Shown here one piece after another: positions 11,964 to 23,402 of a stretch of 64,000 nucleotides of DNA (positions are counted from its first letter, which is position 1; every line of letters begins with the position of its first letter). Origin of the DNA: Piezodorus guildinii (taxonomy: Eukaryota; Arthropoda; Insecta; Hemiptera; Pentatomidae); the NCBI GenBank assembly GCA_023052935.1, contig CM041292.1, forward strand, positions 84,239,669 through 84,303,668, in the 5' to 3' direction. A program made the position numbers and the translations under genes. The notes under the pieces were generated by a model. That model was not told where the DNA came from. It saw nothing but the letters and a program-made list of their open reading frames with translations, and made no database searches.

Positions 11964-14689
11964 AACAAATATGATAAACAAAAAATAATGCAAAGGAAAA
12001 TGGTCTATTACCACTGCTAATTTCAAAACGCCGCACACTGGGGCCTGATGGGCAAAAAACGGAAATAAATCAATATCTCGAAAACGGATTAGCGTAAAAA
12101 CTCGGGATTTCTCTTATTCGACTCAGAATAAAAATATACACCAAGTTCAACTGTCTTTATTGAAATTTTGAAGAAAATTAAAGCGGTAAGATAAAAATTT
12201 GGAAAAATTTTCGAAATAGGCTGCATTTATGAAAACCAGTTCAAACAAGTATTTTGAGTGTATCTTGAAATTAAATAATACTTAAAAATAAAAATTCAAG
12301 GAAGTTTAAAAGACTGGAGAATTTCGTTAATAATTAAACTACAGATTCGAATTTAAAGCTTGCTCAAATTGAAAAGAAACTTACGATTTTAAATTCAAGG
12401 AAATTATATTAGCAGTTGCTTAGCTGCATCACTGATTTTCAGATGCTTTTTCTTTGGCTCGGGTCTCATGTTCGTAATAAAAGGATCTGAAGTCTCCAGT
12501 AGCTGGATTCGTCGTATAGTATGTGGAAAACATATTCATTTCCCATCCACTCGCTGAATATTTTCCTGAACCTCACCCGGTCCCGATTTGCCTTGTTTTT
12601 TTTGTTTTTATTATTAATAAGAGGCGAAAACTCTTACTAAGGGCTCTCACCATTGTAGAAATGTTTTCCTCGTCAAGTTCAGGGTGATTTCGTCAAAGAA
12701 ATACGTACCACCTCACAAGCACTCACACAAATCGCGGTATTTAATTTTGATAGAGCTCGTGGCTAGACAACGTTAGCAACTAGACTGGAATTTAAATTTT
12801 TTTTGACGTGGGGACATGTATTATTTGAGCCAATTGGGTAAACAAAATAGTGCAACAAACAAAGGGGTACTCTAATCCTTTCTTTTCTTTGCGGTGTTAT
12901 GATCGGATAGGCAGATAAGGCAGATGATTTTTGTTCTAATCTTTATTTCAACACGTCTCTGCTATTTCTTAACCGATTTGAATGATTCTTTTTTTCGTTT
13001 TGTAGGAAATTTGATTTCTTGTCGAATAACATTAACAACTAACATGTTGGTATTTATCTATCCGGATTTTTCTTTATTCGTTAATCGGATTATGCGTGCC
13101 ACGAAACGCTAGCCCTTAAATTTTTATGGTGCGTAATTATTTTTTTCCGATTACTAAGGTTCATTATTGAAAGTAATATACTTAAAAGTAACCAAATGCA
13201 TTCGGTTTTGAAATAATTATGATAATTGGTAAACAAAATAATAATTTCAAAATAGTTAAATAAATCTGATATTAAAAATATTTATATTCCCTGTATACAC
13301 GATAAATTCCATACCATCCAGGGGAAAACCCCGGGCTATGACACAGTCTGGTTTCAGACAATAGCAAAGAAATTGATAGCTTTCAAAATGAATGGAGGGA
13401 GGTATTATCCTTGAACCTGTATTGAAGACCCAACAATTGCTAAAAGAGGTCCGTATATAATTGCACTGAAGGTCTATACCTTGGTACCGTTAAATATCTG
13501 AGGTTATCTTCATCAACATAAGGGTCAATTGCAATTATTTATTTAATGTTCTGAAGGCCAATTTATTTACTTAGTTTTAATTTACATTAAGATAGACTGA
13601 TCAATATATAACATGGTTTTATATATATTTACGTAATATATGTTTAAAAATTACTGTTTTGCTTTGGTAATCTTTTCTCAAGCTCTCTATTAGAAAAATA
13701 GAAAACTTCGTGGCTGAATCTTTTTAAACATTAGATAGACAAATTTTTTACATTATAGAAACGTAGTGTGTAGTTGATATACTGTAATCTTATCCAGTTA
13801 TTTTTGGGCCATCGTTATTAAAAACATTTGAGTACCTTGTATGCTTCAATTTATTAGCGTAATTTCTTAAACCCTCGGCTTTTCAGCGGTATATTATTCA
13901 TCTATAAAAAAGGATGTAACCAAACAAATATTTTCTCCTATATTTGGGAACTAAATTCTAAGATATTTCTCTTTCAATATTCCAGACTATTTTTATGAGC
14001 ATATAAGATACACGTCTTACTGAAAACAGACACCTGGTTATTTTTTCCTATTATCGTGCCAGCAGTCGACTATCCAAGTGTCTGTTTTTAAGTAACAAAC
14101 TAAAAACACCTCCGAATACGAATCGACTATTTATTCAAATATCTATTGAACATAGTTTAAAGATTAATAAAACTGATGCATTCCGACCAATTCCCAGCTT
14201 TAGTACACACAATTAAAAGCTTGTTGTCTAATAAATTGACATTGTTTTAAGATAATATTTAATCGCATGCCTCAGTTTAAAATAATTCTCTTGTATTTGA
14301 TTATCTGATTAAGACCGACATAAAAAATATGAAGATGATTGTGCAGAAAATTAGATAGGAAATTTTGTTTAATTAATATAATGTACAATTCACCACCCCT
14401 CACCAATCCGGCATTACGTACACTTTAATAATAGCATAATTAGTGATAGGATTACTGGAATATTAGAACTAAAAGGTCTATTTGATCCTACTCCTAGTTC
14501 TCAATATTCTAGAAAAATGGTGATCTCAATGTCCCACATTTATATTGTATGAAAAATATGAGTGCAGAAGAATTGAAACTGTTTTACTTAGATCTTCTTC
14601 CTCTCAAGCGCGACAGGCGCACTAGACAGGTTCTTAGTCTAGTCGAATAATATAGACCAAATATAACTAGACAAGATAAAATATGTCAA
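11964..14689. other. Non-coding DNA; one inverted repeat
   Basis: No exon or element with clear ends. 12955-13030 is a member of the dispersed block noted at 10980 and 29035. AAAACAGACACCTGG near 14021-14036 and CCAAGTGTCTGTTTTT near 14073-14089 form inverted arms around a short spacer. Confidence 0.4.
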
Positions 14690-14990
14690 CTTAAAACTAC
14701 TTTAAACTTCTCGTCTTGCCTAGTTTCTTGGCCTTGCGATCCACGTTCACCCGGTGACCCAGCAATCTCAGGCGTTGCATCCTTAGGCAGTCAGAGATCG
14801 TTAAATTTTTTTTTTTTTTTCTGCACCAATCTCCATTTTTTAATAACTGACCTAGTGTTTTTTTTTTTTTTTTAAAGACGTTCATTTTACATTTTCCTTG
14901 TATACTGAATATCCACGTCTCATAAGCGTCGGTTACACCTACCTTGATTAATGTTTTTAATAATCTATTTTTTGTCGTACCACTAATCAA
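14690..14990 (-). pseudogene. RTE-like LINE C-terminal fragment
   Basis: A minus-strand frame of 97 codons contains a RMQRLRLLGHRVNVDRKAKK segment matching the R-L-R-W-L-G-H-V block near the C-terminus of RTE-like ORF2. T-runs in the plus strand give two lysine tracts, and no catalytic domain remains. Confidence 0.5.
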
Positions 14991-15128
14991 TCAACATTAA
15001 AGGAGATGGACGATGGCATTTAATACTTTATTGCTAAGATATGAGCTTTCATCTCCAAAGGACGCATTGAATTGGCTTACGAGGTATTTAATACTTGTAA
15101 TAAGTTTTTAGTGACATTTTGTAATGTC

Positions 15129-15157
15129 CTGAAGATGTGTAAAGATCCCCGAAACGT
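15129..15157 (+). other. Hammerhead-like core motif
   Basis: CTGAAGA at 15129-15135, 15 intervening bases, then GAAACGT at 15151-15157, followed by an A-rich end. The spacer does not form a convincing stem, so this is the weakest of the five such motifs. Confidence 0.3.
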
Positions 15158-15160
15158 TGA

Positions 15161-15779
15161 ATTGATAAAATAAATAAATATAAATTTGTGGAAGAATTCA
15201 AAGATTATTTATCTATTTCGAAATTAAAGTGTTTCTTCCAGCCAACATTAATATCAGTATGATCAAATATGAAATTTACACCGTTAAAATGGCTAACATA
15301 TGAAACAAAAAATAAACTTTGCTCAACGAATATTGGCTTTCTTTTGTTCTTAAAAGGATGTGATTGTTAAAATGTATTTACATGGAAGCAATTGATACAA
15401 ATTGGATGGGATCCCTCCAGCCTTGATCCCAGCCACTCTCGTTTAGTTGTCTCTGAGGCGTCATACGAGAACCCTCTCTTGCCGATTTGATTCACATAAT
15501 TCATATTCCGTACGACCACATTATCCCTGTCGGCATATTGTTTATTATAATAAGTTTCGAAATATATTTCAATTTTATATGAAATAGAGTAAAATATTTA
15601 AATTGGTGATACAAAACTAATAAAATACAGCATTTTGACAATGAATACATCTTTATTGAACTCGTCGTATAGGTAGGAGAAAGAAAAGACAAAAGGCGAA
15701 ATACAATAAGTTAATGTGGACTATTCCTAGTGAAGGAAGTAGTCAATGGTGAATCTTATATCTCGAATTTAAGTAAGAA
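15161..15779. other. Non-coding DNA
   Basis: No recognisable gene. A patch at 15400-15530 is slightly GC-richer but shows no domain on either strand. Confidence 0.35.
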
Positions 15780-16070
15780 GGTCCCTTCTTCTTTTAATTA
15801 GCCTTGGAGTGTTATCGGGATGACATGGGAAAAATAGGTTACTTACAGGCAATTGTGTGTGGGCTGAGACTTTAGGAACAAAAGAGTTATATTGTCTAAG
15901 TCAGCAACGTATGGCATATTGAAGTCTTTGTGGTGATTTTATGGGTGACAAAGTAAGGGACGTTTAGGATATTTAGAAAACAATTTTATTCCAAGACATG
16001 AATTTCATGATTTAGTAGAGCCTATTGCTCAAAATGCCAAATAGCCCTGATTATGCCTATATATAAAAGT
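15780..16070 (-). pseudogene. Jockey-like LINE, degraded 3' end
   Basis: The reversed order of blocks (GTGACAAAGTAAGGGACG, TTTAGTAGAGCC, ATAGCCCTGATTATGCCTAT) follows the Jockey copies at 38134 and 7505. Heavily mutated. Confidence 0.55.
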
Positions 16071-16099
16071 TATTTGTAACAGATTAGAAGTTTAGAGTT

Positions 16100-17340
16100 T
16101 TTTCCGAGCTTTGTAATATTTTATATCTGCTAACTGCTTCATGGTGCCTTAGCCTTAATTCTTCTTCTGCTTCCAAGTGTGTATTTGTCAACATAAAGTC
16201 CAATCTATCAGATGATCCTACGCCATTTTGCTTCGTTTTGGGTGTCTTACTTCCTTCTGGACTCCAGTCAGAGTTCGTTTACTTTCTCCATTCATTCACT
16301 GTATGCTGGGCCATCCAACACTACTTGGACAATGAATTTCCTCTTCCAAGACTCTTTTAAGAATTTCGTCGTTACTTGCGTCCCCGCCTAGTAAAGGACA
16401 CAACATCTATATCCTGGAGCAGTTCATTTCTTCTTCTTTTCTGGAGTGCCTATTTCTTCTTCTTCTTCAGCCTTTCTCAACCCCACTGGCCCGTAGATTC
16501 TTCGAAGGATCTTCCTCTCGAATACTAGAACATTATTTCTATCCTGTGTGGATAGGGCCCTTACCTGAGAGCTGTATTAGGACAGACCTGATCCGAATTT
16601 TATATAAATGGACCTTTGTATTCCTGCAAATGAGCTTGCTGCAGGGCTGTTTCAACAGACCAGAATAGAATCAGTTAGCTGCTGTTATCCTTCACTTTAT
16701 TTCAATGGAAACAATATTTGTTCCTGATTTGCGATTTAATGTTACTAAACTCCGCCACATTCTCAAAGGTACAACTTCCTACGATAACGTGGTTTCTTGA
16801 GCTCTGGCTCCTCCGTTGTACGTATATTTGTTTTTCTTTTCATTAATAGCCGGTAAATCTCTGTGTGCGGTAATTCTCTGTAGGTCTAAGTAAGATGAAT
16901 AAGACTCATAAGCGCAGTAAAGGATGGCGCCACTATATCAAGGTCATTCGTATAAGCAATCTGTTGAACTGATCTATTAAATATGGTGCCATTATTCTGG
17001 ATTCCTGTTTCCCTCACTACTTTTTCAATCACCAAATTAAACAGAAGGCACGACAACGCATCTCCTTGCACTTTGTCTTTTATTTGAGCCAAATTCATTG
17101 TTCGGACTGTATGCGGAACATGCACTTAACATCTCTCATTGCCATTCTTCTATGGCTTATTACCTTTGAAGGGTCCATCATTCCTCTGGTGTCTCGTTCA
17201 TCTAAAACATAGTACGCTGGATATGCGTTCTTGAAATCCACGAAAAAGTGGTTGGTATGCATCTTATGTTTATGATACCATTTCATGATTAACCTGAGTG
17301 TTTGATCAAAATGGAGTCCTAGATACCGGGTTTCTTCAAC
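16100..17340 (-). pseudogene. RTE-like reverse transcriptase pseudogene
   Basis: Reading the minus strand from 17286, a frame gives HTNHFFVDFKNAYPAYYVLD, corresponding to the F-V-D-F-K-A-Y-D block of RTE-like RTs. A second frame (17125-16886) covers the QGDALSCLLFNLVIEKVVRE block. The catalytic Y/F-A-D-D is replaced by the YTNDLD region. Many stops and frame changes downstream run to about 16100. It is an old copy. Confidence 0.7.
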
Positions 17341-19097
17341 AGGTGTAAGCGGAATAAAGTATAATTAATTCAAGTTTCAAAAAAAAAAAGTAATAATAAT
17401 AATAAATCCAGAGATCTATGTATCCATAAATATATTATAATATCTTATAACGTCAGCGAAAAATCAATTATTAGCCACGTGTATTTATTTGCTTGGAGGT
17501 ACGATATCTCAAAATATGAGCTTATTAAGAGATTATTCTTTAGAAATAATTCTGTAATACTTGATTAAAATAAAAAAGAAATGTTACTCAATGATAACAA
17601 ATATCAATGTTATAAATAATGCACGAGTAATAAAATAAAATATATACGTATTCATTCTTAGTAAAATAATGATTTTAGTTAATTAATCTTGTACTTAGGA
17701 ATTAGACCAATGTTTGAGAGTTATATTTAAAAATATTATAGGGAATCAATATTAAATTTATAGATGGACAGCTAGAAGGAAAAAAAATTTTTTTTTTTTT
17801 TTGTCGGCTAATGTTGACATACCCTCTGATAGCACAAAACGTTGTTCTCTTATCAGATATATCACAGAATCATTAGCAATATAGCTAGTGAATCAGCCTA
17901 AATACATGTTTGTTAATTATGAAATTGAGCTAACTTTCAAGATTATTGTGTCGTCAGATATATCACGTAAATTTGGCAATAAATATAAACTGGTTTAAAC
18001 TATAAAATATTAACTTTAGATAGTTGGTATATTTCAATAAAAATGTACCTTATTTTTGCTATATTATTTGTAAATATATTTTAGAAATCCAAATCTGTCA
18101 AATATAATACAACAAAATTCATATTTGATCCTAACAAATGAACAATAATGATTTTTTTTTCACATTTCTCTTATTTTTTTCTTTAGTCTGTAAATTAATT
18201 TTTACTTGAGTTTAAATTAAAAAGTTTACACCCTTTAAAAATCAAGTTTGAATAAAATTCATCTAAATGCTAACAAAGCATCTATTAAAAATTGTTCACT
18301 AACTTCTAATAAAAAAACCATCATGCTAGGTTTATTTTAGGTAATATAAATATTAACAAGTTGTGATCCGTAATTAGTGGCATACTTAAGTATTATACAA
18401 TTATTTAAAGACTTTCTGAAAAACGACTTGAATGATTTTGACAAATATTTTTTTTTTAATTATATTAATCTAATTGACTATTTTCATATTATTAGTAGCG
18501 ATATATGTATAACCTCGCGCACCACATTTTTTTTTTTTTTTTTTTTTTTTTTTGTTGCTCAGAATATTTTTTTTTTAGCATTTCCCTTTCAAGAAATGAT
18601 AACGCAATTTCGTTGCCGCAAACTTCTTCTAAACCCCGCGACGGATTTAGTTACGATTTTCACTATCATATAGGGCATTATTTCTAAAAGGTTTTTTATC
18701 ATAAGGTTTATAACTAAAATACATTGCAACCAAGATTTTCTTTAGTTGAGAAAATAAAATTTTCTATAATCAAAGCGTCTAAAAATCTTTCTTGAAATAA
18801 GAGTAGTAATTTTTACGTATAATAATTATAATTTTGGAAAGTTCAAGATTTTATAAAAGTTAATGTTCAATAAAATAAACTGTACAAGATCATGAAATTA
18901 TGAACATATGTTATTTGTAATGACGGAAGTCATGGGAATCAGTGTTGAAACCGTTCAGTATAGTACAGATTATATTATTTCATACAGCACGCAAAATTTA
19001 GATACGATATTACGTACCAAATCTTAAGTAAGGTGTTGAATAAAAAGTTGCTATAAATCCATAAACTGACATTGTTATTAATTATTTATATTTTAAA
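17341..19097. other. Non-coding DNA; poly(T) tract
   Basis: T-run at about 18529-18553 and a shorter one at 17787-17801. No gene; the frames here are homopolymer artefacts. Confidence 0.45.
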
Positions 19098-20117
19098 TAT
19101 TATTATTCATTATCCAATCCTATCTCACTGACAGATCCTTCAAAATAATTCACAATAGTTCCTATTCATCCCTTTTTGTTCAGTCCGCTGACGTCCCACA
19201 AGGCAGTATCCTCGGACCCATTCTCTTCAAAGTCTATACAGCTGACATCCTAACCAATCCTAACTCCTTTCCACGTATGCTGACGACACTTGTGTGTTAT
19301 CAGTCAATGACGATCCTACTATTGCCTCTCGAACCCTACAATCCCACATCAAAGACCTCCAGATATGGTGTCAGAATTAGAGAATGAAAATAAATTCAGA
19401 CAAATCCCACCAAATCACCTTTACCCTCCTTCGTAAACCAATGACGTCCTGTGCTACAGTATCTTTTAATGATATTCCACTTGTCCCGGTCGAACAGATC
19501 CACTACCTAGGTCTCCTCCTTGACAAACGTTTCACATGGAATCCGCACACTAGACTGAAACGACAAGAAACTACTCGCCGATTTCGATTACTTCAACACT
19601 TACTTGACAAACGCTCTAACCTCCCACTTAACTACAAAAGACTCCTCTACATGACTATCATAAGGCCTATATGGATTTACGGAGTTGAGCTTTGGGGCTC
19701 GACTAAACCATCAAATTCTTCTCGTATTCAATCCTTACGATCCAAAATCCTTCGTAAAATCCTCAGCGCTCCTTACTTTATCACAAATAAACTCATCCAT
19801 AAAGACCTAAATGTTCCATTAGTTGCTGTTCTAGCCCGAACCAGGTATCACTCCTTCCATTAAAAACTCCACTCCCACCCAAACCCACTAGTTTCAATTA
19901 TTGCTTCCTCTTCAATTCCTAACAATCCTCCGAAGCGTCTGAAAAGAAGATAGCCTCGAGACCTTCTAGTTTAGAATAGTTACAGGTGTTGTACCATTGG
20001 GTAGTTCTTCTACAAGTCTTTTTCATATCCTTTTTCCTTTATCATATTTACTTGTTGTATTTTTGTAGTACAGTTGTAAATTTCAATAAATTATGTTTAA
20101 AAAAAAATATTATTATT
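19098..20117 (+). pseudogene. Jockey-like LINE, 5'-truncated copy with target duplication
   Basis: About 1 kb from the RT fingers-palm boundary to the poly(A) tail. It reads SYLTDRSF, then the PQGSILGPILF block. YADD is at 19276-19287, reached only after a frame change. An intact C-terminal frame 19384-19863 (159 aa) has YLGLLLDKRFTWNPHTRLKR and TIIRPIWIYGVELWGS. The 3' UTR ends in AATAAA-like sequence and A7 at 20101-20107. TATTATTATT at 19098-19107 and 20108-20117 is a plausible target-site duplication. This is the best-preserved member of the family that also gives the fragments at 2110, 7505, 29388, 32396, 38134, 40640 and 53541. Confidence 0.9.
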
Positions 20118-20858
20118 AAATTGGAGCCTAGGAAGGGGTGCTGCTGGGCACTTTATTATAACTATTCATTAAAATGTATTTATAAAAAGTACATCTGAAA
20201 TATTAAATAGTAAGAAATCGAATAAAATAGGAACCGTTTAACACAACAAACAAATAATGTGAACCAATTTCCATTGTTTGACCAATGTATATTTCAAATC
20301 TTTGCTGATGACTTAATATAATAATGAACAGAGATTGAAAAATAAATATATTTTCTTGCCAAGTGCACTTTTGATAAATAATAATATTATATAAATAATA
20401 ATCATCAAATGATAAACTTTTAATTAATAAATAAATAAAAATAAAATTATAGTACAATTAATTTGAATGAAAATATTTTTAAACGTCACAATTTTTTAGA
20501 ATAATTATTTACACAGATAGTTCCCTTGGATTAATATGAAGTATTAATATTAATGTGGTTCACATTAAGTTTCTATAATTAGGAATTTGAGCACTGAGAA
20601 AAATTTCACAACACTTAAATTTATTACTCACATAACCTCAGATCCCATTCAAATGGCATTATGCCATGACTTTAAATTAAATCTTATTAGGCTCAGCTAT
20701 AAAAGAATAATGAATCAAAGAGATATGGGCCAACAGCCAAATAGTTTAATATATTGCCTGCATCTTTTATTCATAAACATTTCACTAAGTGTTCTTGCTG
20801 AATCAATTTGGAACTTCTTAGAATAGTAATTGATGATGAATAGTTGTTTGCCTTTGAT
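20118..20858. other. Non-coding DNA
   Basis: AT-rich. The frames at 20203-20457 (minus) and 20587-20826 (plus) have no recognisable motif and I do not call them genes. Confidence 0.4.
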
Positions 20859-21250
20859 AATTGAGACGTTGATTTCCAAAAAGTACTAAAGGACATTTTT
20901 TACAAAATTGATTTTCTTACACATTTGTATTCTCATCAATTAGTTATATCTAAATCTCCTATTCGATTTTATCCAATGAACACCCAAGCCCTTTATAAAC
21001 TCAATTTAGAAATATAATTATTTTCTAAAGGAACTAATTACACATTTAATTTCGTTCCAAATTATACCCAAAACATCTCATTTCATATCTTTAATATGAT
21101 GTTATTAATATACTAAAAAAACAATTCTGGATTTTAATGCGAAAAGAATCAAATTAGCTAATTTAATAATATAACAAATAGTGATTTTCGAGCCTCCTGT
21201 AAAATTTCCTAGAATGGATATAGTACCTTTTGGAAATCAACGTCTTAATT
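20859..21250. mobile_element. MITE family A, copy 2 (392 bp)
   Basis: The same ends as the copy at 2298-2688: AATTGAGACGTTGATTTCC and GGAAATCAACGTCTTAATT. Flanking bases read GATA on the left and TATC on the right, so a TA duplication is possible and the inverted match can be extended by a few bases. The interior agrees with copy 1 with scattered differences and no frame. Confidence 0.85.
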
Positions 21251-21704
21251 ATCAGTGAATAAAATCAGTTAATTTCTATTCAAAATATTCAAATATTGAC
21301 GTTTCTTATCATACCAAATTTCAAAACCACACTTTTTCAATGAAAATTGCTAAATTTGAAACAATTTTAGTAGGGAATTGAATTGTGTATCAGCCCAGCA
21401 TTTACAGTTGACGTTATAAAAGTTGGTGATTAATTAAAATGTCCAAAAGATATCCGTATTCAAACAGATCCGTGCGAATTAATCATATCGTTTACGTCAT
21501 ATTTCGCTGTCGCCGATAGAGCTGAAATTCGAAATTATCACATAATGACTGTTTTTTTTTTATAAAGTTTTGGTCTACAGATAAAAAAAAAAAAACTTTG
21601 TAAATAAATATATGAGGATGATGTCATTCTTTTTTTATATACGTGTTACTATTTCTTTAAAGTAGATTTGTGATAAGGTTAAGATGGATAATATACTCTA
21701 AAGC

Positions 21705-21743
<39 letters not shown>

Positions 21744-22260
21744 AGACAGAGAGAAAAGGCTGTATAAATTTAAGATTTGCAAATCCACTGTTTGAACTTT
21801 TAATATTTTCCTTGTCCATGAACAGTAGTACGTTAATGTAGTTATTTTTATAATTTATCTGGGCATTTAAACCATTGAGGTTCATTTCATTACAAGCTAT
21901 TATTATATTTTTTTTATTTACTTTAGTTTACATTTAAATTTCTTTTTTGATTTAGCTCAATATTAAATTATTATTCCACTAGCAAATAAATGTTTATTTG
22001 CAAAAATTATTTTTTTTCTAGAATTCATGATAACACTATTATAAAGAAAAAATAAACTTTATTCACATATTTACATTTTGAAAAAATGTTGACAATGATT
22101 TTGGATGACTCATCCTTACAATCAGAAAATATTTTTATTTTTTTTGTGATTATAATACTTTAGCCTAAATGGCAAACATATCGTGAAATAAAAATGAGGT
22201 TATATTGCGATTGTAGGAAAAATTATACAAAAAACCTACGCATAAAAACTACATATAAGA
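21251..22260. other. Non-coding DNA; poly(A) and purine microsatellite
   Basis: A-run at about 21711-21740 followed by GAGAGACAGAGAGA. No gene. Confidence 0.45.
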
Positions 22261-22368
22261 TAATTGAGAATACATAAAATATTTGAAGATGCCTAAAATA
22301 ATCGAAAATATATAAAATAATTGAAAATACATGAAATCATTGAAAAGACATGAAATAATTGAAAATAC
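22261..22368. repeat. 19-bp minisatellite (5.7 units)
   Basis: Units start at 22261, 22280, 22299, 22318, 22337 and 22356, each 19 bp, consensus TAATTGAAAATACATGAAA. It lies 70 bp past the stop codon of the Jockey-like ORF on the minus strand, so it is probably part of that element's 3' UTR. Confidence 0.85.
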
Positions 22369-22440
22369 AAAAATTAATATAAAATACATACATATATTTG
22401 ATATTATAAAATTAAGAAATTTATAACATAAGAAAGTAAG

Positions 22441-23402
22441 TTAATTTAATAATACATGTTTTGTTCTCTTATGTGTATATCGTTTTAGTGAAAATTTATT
22501 GTAATTACCTATTTCTTTTATTATTGGGCTTTTGGAGACTGGAGTTTTACTGAAGTAAGAAGCTATTTGTGAATGGACAAGTTGTTTGATTGTAGGAAAC
22601 TGCAAGTCTTGGAGCATTGATGATATTTTCGTGTATCGGGGAAAATTATTAATTATCCGCATTGACAAGTTTTGAATTCTCTGGAGTTTTTGGAAATTAG
22701 TCGAGCAGGATAAGCTCCAGACTGGAGAGGCGTATGTGATTAAAGGGCGGATGACTTATTTATATATTGTTAATTTGTTTTGAGGACTCATTCGGGATTT
22801 TCTATTAAAGTAAGGAAACATTTTGTATATTATTTTTTTCGCTTTATCAATTTTTCGTTTGATGTGGTCTGTGAAAGTAAGTGATTTATCTAAAGTTAGG
22901 CCTAAGTACTGTACTGATTTTGACCATGGGATGAGAGCTGAATTTAACTTAATTTGGTGGTTTATTTTTAAGCGACGTTTAGTGAACAGGATTGCTTCAG
23001 ATTCGGTTGGATTAATTTTCAATTTCCATTTGTTGCAATATTTGTTAAATTGTTTAAAGTATTGTTGTAATCAATTTACTACAGTATCAATGCGATATGA
23101 TGAAGTATACAATGCAGTGTCATCGACATATAAGGACATCGTCACAAATGGTTTGGTCGGTAGGTCGGAAATGAACAAATTAAATAGAATTGGAGAAAAG
23201 CAAGATCCTTGAGGAAGACCCACCGAGATAGGGAGAATATCGGAAGTAGATTTGCCAACTTGAATATAAAACTGTCTATTTGATAAATATGAGTGAATAA
23301 TGTGAATCAGGTATGGCGGAAAATTATATGAGATTAATTTGTATATGAGTCCGGAGTGCCACACAGTATCAAATGTTTTTTCTAGGTCCAGAAGGAGCAA
23401 AA
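22441..23402 (-). pseudogene. Jockey-type LINE RT, C-terminal half
   Basis: One minus-strand frame from 23400 to 22441 is open except for two stops, at 23071-23073 and 22756-22758. It starts LLLDLEKTFDTVWHSGL, then has a SVGLPQGSCFSPILFNL block, catalytic YVDD (followed by TALYTSS), KINPTESEAILFTKR and VQYLGLTLDKSLTF, and ends HKRTKHVLLN. Only two lesions in about 960 nt mark a young copy. The family differs in sequence from the 19108-20107 one. The 5' end is truncated near 23402. Confidence 0.85.

Noticed and set aside
22261..22368. CRISPR-like array
   Set aside because: Contiguous 19-bp units without spacers in an animal genome: a minisatellite.
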